Source: Candidatus Nanopelagicales bacterium
Lineage (GTDB): Bacteria > Actinomycetota > Actinomycetes > S36-B12 > UBA10799
NCBI GenBank assembly: GCA_025455985.1
Contig: JALOLM010000030.1
Location: forward strand, 1 to 11,239
Direction: 5' to 3'
Length of the DNA: 11,239 bases
Shown here in pieces: positions 7,289 through 11,239 of this stretch (the first letter of the stretch is position 1; the number at the start of each line of letters is the position of its first letter). A program made the translations under genes and the position numbers. The notes below the pieces were generated by a model that made no database searches, was not told where the DNA came from, and saw nothing but the letters and a program-made list of their open reading frames with translations.

Positions 7289-7294
7289 TAGTGT
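7289..7294 (+). promoter_or_regulatory. Candidate -10 element of the exported-protein cassette
   Basis: TAGTGT fits TANNNT, and a start near 7301 would leave a leader of about 22 bases with GGAG at 7313-7316. The positions 17-18 bases upstream (around 7265-7271) do not resemble TTGACA, so an activator or another sigma factor may be needed. Confidence 0.35.
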
Positions 7295-7322
7295 CAAGAT
7301 CGCTAAGGAAACGGAGACCGGG

Positions 7323-7742
7323 ATGAACAGGAAGATCGCGCTGGCGGTAGGGGCAGGCGTACTGGCCAGTGGTGGTGTGCTCGCATCAGCGGCAACTCTG
7401 GGCACACTCGGTGTGAAGACTCTCGGCACCAGCTCCAACGCCGTCGCCGGCTGCGGCTCGAACGACATCACGATCCGGTGGAACGACACGGCGCCCGTCT
7501 ACTCAGGGGCCGCCACACCTGCCAACTCGACGTTCACCACCAGCGACGTGGTCGTCAACGTGCCCAACGCCTGCGTAGGGGCGACTCTGGACTTGGCGGT
7601 CGCGGACAACTCTGGCGGTGCGGCCCTGGCCACCGGACAGGTGAACAACCTGACTGCGGGGAACAACGTCGTCACCCTCAGCGCCCCAGTGGACTCCAAG
7701 CAGGTTCTGCAGACGACAGTGACGATCTACAACCAATCCTGA
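7323..7742 (+). CDS. Small exported protein with SipW-type signal segment (TasA/camelysin-like layout), paralog 1
   Basis: A 139-residue protein starting at ATG 7323 with GGAG 6 bases upstream; the longer frame from a TTG at 7242 would cover the promoter. Residues 4-23 form one hydrophobic segment ending LASA before ATLG, a likely signal-peptidase site after about residue 23. The mature part is rich in Thr, Ser, Val and Asn and reads as beta strands: Cys44 right after the SLGTSS-like segment, WNDT and YSG (53-62), ANSTFT (67-72), Cys84, then LDLAVAD and a final strand TTVTIYN. There are no charged membrane anchors. Its strongest relative in view is the product of 8436, and an 18-base stretch (7521-7538) is identical in both genes. 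The neighbouring SipW-like peptidase suggests it is that enzyme's substrate. It may be a fibre or matrix subunit (inference); no enzyme motif is visible. Confidence 0.87.
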   Translation: MNRKIALAVGAGVLASGGVLASAATLGTLGVKTLGTSSNAVAGCGSNDITIRWNDTAPVYSGAATPANSTFTTSDVVVNVPNACVGATLDLAVADNSGGAALATGQVNNLTAGNNVVTLSAPVDSKQVLQTTVTIYNQS

Positions 7743-7771
7743 TGCACCCCGCCGACAGGGCGTGAGTCCCG

Positions 7772-8359
7772 ATGACCATGACCGACAGCCCAACGATCCA
7801 GGCACCCGCCGCCGGACCGCGATCCCCGAATGACCGCGGCTGGCGGCGGGCCTGGCGTTGGACCACCGGTCTGCTGTGCGTGGCGTTCATGGTCGGCGCC
7901 ATCATCGTGGCCTGGCCACAAAGCCTCGGCGGGCAGTTCCGCATGGTCGTCGTGTCAGGGACGTCCATGGAACCCGGCTACCACACCGGCGACATGCTTC
8001 TGGCCATCAAATCCCGTAACTACGAACCCGGCGACGTGATCGTCTACTCCCCGCAGATCGACGGTGTCACGGTCGGCCGGGTCGTACACCGGGTGATCGA
8101 GGTACAGGACAACGGGACCTACCTGACCCAAGGCGACAACAAGGACTACCGCGATCCCTGGTCGATCCCCAAGACCTGGGTCGAGGGCCGGGTGATCACG
8201 CTTGTCCCCCAGGGATTCATCGTGATCTATGTCCTGCGCAATCCCATCTTTCTGGCTGTCATGTCGGGGCTATTACTCACCATGGCGCTGTGGCCGCGCG
8301 ATCCGCTCTCAGATCCCCCGTCGGGGCCCGCCTTCGACGACCTCGCACCACCTGTGTGA
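7772..8359 (+). CDS. Signal peptidase I, SipW/Sec11-like (Ser-His type)
   Basis: A 195-residue membrane serine protease that removes signal peptides outside the membrane. It has a TM segment at about 31-48, then the catalytic-serine box SGTSMEPGYHTGDMLL (62-77, nucleophile Ser65), the box GRVVHRVIEV (102-111) with His106 where typical bacterial LepB has Lys, and TQGDNKDYRDPW (119-130), followed by a second TM (about 148-173) and a short Pro/Asp-rich tail. The Ser-His pair and the length match the archaeal/ER type found in Bacillus SipW, not housekeeping LepB. The gene lies between two paralogous exported-protein genes, 29 bases after the first, which points to a dedicated substrate set. The start at ATG 7772 has only a weak AGGG upstream; ATG 7778 is an alternative. 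Confidence 0.93.
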   Translation: MTMTDSPTIQAPAAGPRSPNDRGWRRAWRWTTGLLCVAFMVGAIIVAWPQSLGGQFRMVVVSGTSMEPGYHTGDMLLAIKSRNYEPGDVIVYSPQIDGVTVGRVVHRVIEVQDNGTYLTQGDNKDYRDPWSIPKTWVEGRVITLVPQGFIVIYVLRNPIFLAVMSGLLLTMALWPRDPLSDPPSGPAFDDLAPPV

Positions 8360-8376
8360 CGCACCGCATGGCAACG

Positions 8377-8404
8377 GTGACAATCCGTAGTTCTTCCGTA
8401 AACT
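8377..8404 (+). promoter_or_regulatory. Candidate internal promoter before the 8436 gene
   Basis: GTGACA (8377-8382) and TAAACT (8399-8404) are separated by 16 bases in the 76-base gap after the signal peptidase gene. A start near 8411 gives a leader of about 25 bases with AGGAG at 8425-8429. The last four cassette genes could therefore be expressed apart from the first two. Confidence 0.5.
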
Positions 8405-8435
8405 GCTTGCCCGGGGGGTGGGAGAGGAGCACGAG

Positions 8436-8852
8436 GTGCCATGGCGACCGGTGGTGTTGACCTTCGGCGCCGGCCTATTGGCAGTGTCGGTTGGGCTGGC
8501 AGGCGCCGCCACCCTCGGCGTCCTCGACACCAAGAGCCTGGGCACCAGTTCCAGCATCGTCGCCGCGTGCGATTCCACCATCGGGATCAGTTGGGATGAC
8601 ACCTCAAGCCCCTCGTACTCCGGGAGTGCCGCGGTTGCCAACTCGACGTTCACCGTCAGCAGTTTGCGGATGACCGGCGTGGACAACACCTGCGACGGCC
8701 AGAAGTTCAGGCTGGCCATCGCCGATGGCAACGGGGTCGCATTGACCTCTCAAAGCGGCACACTGACGGTGGCTGGGAACTCGGCGAATCTCAGCTTCGC
8801 TGCCACAAATGCCAAGCTCATCGAGCAAGTCACGATCACGATCTACGAGTGA
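8436..8852 (+). CDS. Small exported protein with SipW-type signal segment, paralog 2
   Basis: A 138-residue paralog of the 7323 product. The GTG at 8436 is preferred because AGGAG lies 6 bases upstream (8425-8429); an in-frame GTG at 8418 would precede that ribosome site. The hydrophobic segment (about 6-24) ends LAGA before ATLG, a probable cleavage site. Shared marks with paralog 1 are AATLG, SLGTSS, Cys45, a Trp-Asp-Asp-Thr motif (53-56), YSG, ANSTFT (68-73), Cys86 in NTCDG, FRLAIAD (91-97) and the final strand VTITIYE. Two Cys outside the membrane suggest a disulfide. The similarity over the whole length and an identical 18-base stretch (8637-8654) indicate gene duplication around the signal peptidase gene. 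It probably has the same structural role as paralog 1. Confidence 0.86.
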   Translation: MPWRPVVLTFGAGLLAVSVGLAGAATLGVLDTKSLGTSSSIVAACDSTIGISWDDTSSPSYSGSAAVANSTFTVSSLRMTGVDNTCDGQKFRLAIADGNGVALTSQSGTLTVAGNSANLSFAATNAKLIEQVTITIYE

Positions 8853-8856
8853 AGCC

Positions 8857-9273
8857 ATGATCAGACAACGCATCGGTACCCTCTCCTGGAAGGCCGTGGT
8901 GGCTGCCGCCGCGATCTTCCTGGTGACTGCCGGTGCCGCCTTCGCCTCCGCAATGGCGCTCAGTGGCGGGAGCCTGGTGACCGGCTCGGTGGCGGCATCG
9001 TGTCAGTCCTCCACGATCACGCCTACGTGGAACTTCGCGTACGACCAGAGCATCCCCGGGTACGAGATCACCGCGGTGACTCTGGATGGGCTTCAAGCGG
9101 GCTGCCTCGACCGCAGCGTGAAGGTGGTCCTGGCCGACGTGAACGGGGTACAGGTGGTGGCCGGATCAGGTACCACCCCTAGCTCGGGCACCGCGGCGAC
9201 GATCGCGCTCGACACGTCCTTCAACCTCACCTCCACGTGGGTGCGGCAACTGACTGTGGTCGTCTACGGCTAG
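8857..9273 (+). CDS. Small exported two-cysteine protein, paralog 3 (diverged)
   Basis: A 138-residue protein whose ATG is 4 bases after the previous stop, so it is probably translationally coupled; the upstream ribosome site is weak (GTGAAG). A basic start (MIRQR) is followed by a long hydrophobic segment (about 12-31) ending AFASA, a typical peptidase site. After it come GGSLVTGSVAASC (Cys49), TPTWNFAYD, a second Cys83 in AGCLD, the strand VKVVLAD (88-94) and a terminal strand LTVVVYG. The spacing of the two Cys, the A-D after the second Cys and the last strand match the products of 7323 and 8436, although overall identity is low. It is most likely another subunit or accessory protein of the same surface structure. 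No enzyme motif is visible. Confidence 0.83.
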   Translation: MIRQRIGTLSWKAVVAAAAIFLVTAGAAFASAMALSGGSLVTGSVAASCQSSTITPTWNFAYDQSIPGYEITAVTLDGLQAGCLDRSVKVVLADVNGVQVVAGSGTTPSSGTAATIALDTSFNLTSTWVRQLTVVVYG

Positions 9274-9282
9274 GGGGCGCGG

Positions 9283-9705
9283 ATGAGAACCTGGCCGGTG
9301 GTGGCGATCCTGGCGGGCACCTGTCTGTTCGGGGCTGCCGTGGGTAGCGCCGCCGCAGGATCTCTGAACGTCAACGGCAGCCCGGTGGAGGCTGGTTCGG
9401 TCGCAATCACCGCTGCATGCGCGAGTCCCCCTCTGACCCTGGCCGCGCCCCGCAGCGCGTTCACCGCTCCCGGGACCTACCGGCTGCGCCAAGTCCCGGT
9501 TTCGGCGGTGGTAGCCGCATGTCAGTCCAAGCCGTTCCAGGTGACGATCGCCAACAACGCCACCCCCTACACAACTCTCACGAACTGGGGCGGGACATTG
9601 CCCGGCGCGACGAGCGGCACACTCACGGATGCGACCGGATTGGACGTGAACAGTCTGCCGAGCACCAACTCCGTGCGCACCTACCTACTGGTGCGCACGT
9701 CATGA
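9283..9705 (+). CDS. Small exported two-cysteine protein, paralog 4 (diverged)
   Basis: A 140-residue protein starting at ATG 9283, 9 bases after the previous stop, with a G-rich ribosome site (GGGGG at 9274-9278) 4 bases upstream. The N-terminal hydrophobic segment (about 5-25) ends GSAAA before GSLNV. Then come a VEAGSVAITAAC segment (Cys46), a second Cys80 in AACQSK, and FQVTIAN (85-91), which lines up with the LAVAD, LAIAD and VVLAD strands of the three upstream genes. Cys14 lies inside the signal segment. The C-terminus (TYLLVRTS) is basic and lacks the usual ending in Tyr. Its stop overlaps the start of the next gene (ATGA, 9702-9705). It has the role of a secreted structural partner by context only. 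Confidence 0.8.
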   Translation: MRTWPVVAILAGTCLFGAAVGSAAAGSLNVNGSPVEAGSVAITAACASPPLTLAAPRSAFTAPGTYRLRQVPVSAVVAACQSKPFQVTIANNATPYTTLTNWGGTLPGATSGTLTDATGLDVNSLPSTNSVRTYLLVRTS

Positions 9706-10430
9706 GGCCTTGGGTGGTGAGTGCGGGCGCCGGGGCAATGCTGATCATCGGTTTCGCTGCGGGTTCTGCGGGCACCTCGGGGTTCACCGTGGCATCGCCG
9801 CCCGGAGTGGCTCAGGTGGCGCTGTTGAACTCCACCGTGACCAACAGCCTTCGCGACCAGTTCAGCATCGCGACGACGATCGGACTCAGCGGGCAAGTCA
9901 CAGACTTCAACGGAGGTGGCACGTTCACCGCCAACAGCGGACCCACATGGGCAGCGGACGCGACCTGGTCCAACAGTTCTGCTGGTTACGTCACCCGCGC
10001 GACTGGCTCCGGGTTGTCGTCGGCCCGGGTCCCGTGGCTCACCCGGCGCAGCACGGTCGGGGTGACCGTGACCAGCTACGGCACCTCCGTCAACGCAGGC
10101 GTACTCAGCGGCGCCAACGCCAGCGGGACCAGCGGGGTCGCAGCCGTGCTGTACTACTCGGGCAGCTACCGTTTCGCCATCTTCCGCATCGACGGCACCA
10201 CCGCGACCCTGTGCAGCACGTCGGCGAACCTGGCCTCGACCGGAAACCGCACCATCACCCTCACCTACAACCCCTCCACTGGCGATCCGGCATCCGCGAC
10301 GATCACCGGGACGAACGGCACGACGCTCACGTCGAACTGTTCCCTGAGCACTGCCAACGGCACGTACGCGGGACTGCACTCAGGCACTGCGACGACTGCC
10401 AGGTACGACAACTTCAGCGCTGTGCTGTGA
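9702..10430 (+). CDS. Larger exported protein with probable jelly-roll (concanavalin-like) domain
   Basis: A 242-residue protein coupled to the previous gene by ATGA. The frame from 9417 would lie inside that gene, so the ATG at 9702 is chosen. A hydrophobic segment (about 5-25, AGAMLIIGFAAGSAG) acts as signal or anchor. The rest is rich in Ser, Thr, Gly and Asn and reads as repeated beta strands. From about 50 on, the pattern FNGGGTF, then a Trp-rich part, VTVTSYG, YRFAIFRIDG, a Ser/Thr stretch, ITLTYNPSTG and finally AGLHSGTATTARYDNFSAVL (223-242) resembles laminin-G/concanavalin-like beta-sandwich domains. Cys171 and Cys213 may form a disulfide. It lacks the two-Cys motif of its smaller neighbours, so it may be an adhesive tip, cap or glycan-binding partner; this is inference. 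Confidence 0.8.
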   Translation: MRPWVVSAGAGAMLIIGFAAGSAGTSGFTVASPPGVAQVALLNSTVTNSLRDQFSIATTIGLSGQVTDFNGGGTFTANSGPTWAADATWSNSSAGYVTRATGSGLSSARVPWLTRRSTVGVTVTSYGTSVNAGVLSGANASGTSGVAAVLYYSGSYRFAIFRIDGTTATLCSTSANLASTGNRTITLTYNPSTGDPASATITGTNGTTLTSNCSLSTANGTYAGLHSGTATTARYDNFSAVL

Positions 10431-10469
10431 AACCCCCACCGCTGAGCAGTTGGTGAGCGGGGGTACGAA

Positions 10470-10500
10470 GCGGCCCCCACCCGATCCGGATGGGGGCCGC
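10470..10500. terminator. Strong hairpin between the cassette and rpoC
   Basis: GCGGCCCCCA (10470-10479) pairs perfectly with TGGGGGCCGC (10491-10500) over an 11-base loop. A second imperfect stem, ACCCCC plus GCT at 10432-10443 with AGC plus GGGGGT at 10456-10464 and a 3-base bulge, lies between it and the cassette stop. The hairpin ends 15 bases from the rpoC stop, so it probably serves both convergent transcripts. No T-run is present. Confidence 0.7.
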
Positions 10501-10515
10501 CTCGTGCAGCGTGGG

Positions 10516-11239
10516 TCAGCGGTACTCGCCGCGGTCACCGAGGTAACCGTCGTCAAGCGGGACGCTCGCGCCGGTCACATCGTCGAAGTGACCGTAGGAG
10601 AAGTCGTCGTACGCACGGTATTGCGCGTACACCGCGTCGCGGGCCTCCTGCGTCGGCTGAACCTGCAGGTTCCGGTACTGCGAGAGTCCGGTTCCGGCGG
10701 GGATCAGCTTGCCGAGGATCACGTTCTCCTTCAAGCCGAGCAGCGGGTCGCTCTTGGCCTGGATCGCCGCCTCGGTCAGCACGCGGGTGGTCTCCTGGAA
10801 GGACGCCGCCGACAGCCACGACTCGGTGGCCAGCGACGCCTTGGTGATACCCATCAACTCAGGTCGGCCGGAGGCGGGAGTGCCACCGTCGGTGACGACC
10901 TGCCGGTTGACCTCGCGGAAGGTGCTCATCTCGACGACGTCGCCGGTCACGAACGGGGAGTTCCCCGGCTCGATGATGGTGACGCGCTTGAGCATCTGCC
11001 GAACGATGACCTCGATGTGCTTGTCGTGGATCGACACACCCTGCGGCTTGTACACCGCCTGGACCTGGTCCACCAAGTGCTGCTGCACCGCGCGTGGGGT
11101 CAGGATCCGCAGGATCTGCTTCGGGTCCTCAACACCGGCGGTGAGCTTCGTGCCGGCCTTGATGTGCTCGCCGTCCTCGACCTCGAGCTTGACCTTCTTG
11201 GACACGGGGTGCTCGATCGGCTCAGACCCGTCGTCGGGG
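10516..11239 (-). CDS. rpoC: DNA-directed RNA polymerase subunit beta', C-terminal part (5' end outside window)
   Basis: The minus-strand frame ends at TGA (10516-10518) and stays open to the right edge, so about 240 C-terminal residues are present and the rest lies beyond 11239. Diagnostic segments are ILTPRAVQQHLVDQVQAVYK, the highly conserved HDKHIEVIVRQMLKRV, LMGITKASLATESWLSAASF and LKENVILGKLIPAGTGL, followed by a variable tail with an acidic and aromatic composition (AYDDFSYGHFDDV). The subunit carries part of the polymerase active-site cleft. Its upstream partner rpoB is expected outside the window. It is convergent with the surface-protein cassette, which is therefore an insertion or neighbour downstream of the rpoBC region and not part of its operon. 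Confidence 0.98.
   Translation of the reverse strand, partial: PDDGSEPIEHPVSKKVKLEVEDGEHIKAGTKLTAGVEDPKQILRILTPRAVQQHLVDQVQAVYKPQGVSIHDKHIEVIVRQMLKRVTIIEPGNSPFVTGDVVEMSTFREVNRQVVTDGGTPASGRPELMGITKASLATESWLSAASFQETTRVLTEAAIQAKSDPLLGLKENVILGKLIPAGTGLSQYRNLQVQPTQEARDAVYAQYRAYDDFSYGHFDDVTGASVPLDDGYLGDRGEYR

Noticed and set aside
9417..9701. Longer N-terminus for the jelly-roll protein
   Set aside because: It lies inside the preceding gene in another frame. The ATG at 9702 gives a clear signal segment and an ATGA overlap.
10444..10455. Further copy of the AGTTGGTTGACGTC repeat (CAGTTGGT)
   Set aside because: Only eight bases match, within a terminator loop; this is expected by chance at this composition.

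Overview
The window is GC-rich throughout and comes from a high-GC Gram-positive bacterium (Actinomycetota). The evidence is the DUF222/HNH endonuclease family, the MMPL transporter, GTG starts, a likely leaderless promoter and an actinobacterial-looking RpoC C-terminus. I cannot name the genus. There are no RNA genes, insertion sequences or CRISPR arrays that I can support.

Left part (1-4642), ordinary chromosome. The 3' part of a secreted NlpC/P60 peptidoglycan hydrolase, with two peptidoglycan-binding domains and a very lysine-rich linker, runs off the left edge. It faces a DUF222/HNH endonuclease gene on the minus strand. Divergent from that gene is a short-chain dehydrogenase/reductase of the enoyl-CoA-reductase-like type, whose active site lacks the usual Tyr and Lys. 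Next is a two-gene unit of an unrecognised 175-residue protein whose stop codon overlaps the start of an aldose 1-epimerase-like gene.

Middle (4704-7322). A complete MMPL/RND-type membrane transporter is followed by a 312-base gene-free stretch. This stretch holds three direct repeats at an exact 19-base period, a 17-base perfect inverted repeat using the last of them, a second hairpin, and three copies of a TCGGCCC-type box. The last, inverted box lies just upstream of the probable -10 of the next gene.

Right part (7323-10430) is the most interesting region: a compact cassette of six exported or membrane proteins on the plus strand. It encodes a small exported protein, a signal peptidase I of the SipW/Sec11 (Ser-His) type, three further small exported proteins and a larger exported protein with a probable jelly-roll (concanavalin-like) C-terminus. 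Four of the small proteins share a layout: one N-terminal hydrophobic segment, a Cys just after it, a second Cys 34-41 residues later followed by a strand ending in A(D/N), and usually a C-terminal beta strand. The arrangement resembles the Bacillus tapA-sipW-tasA logic, in which a dedicated signal peptidase processes fibre subunits. I infer a surface fibre or matrix system, not proven by the sequence.

The cassette ends at a strong hairpin and converges on the 3' end of rpoC, which runs off the right edge on the minus strand.
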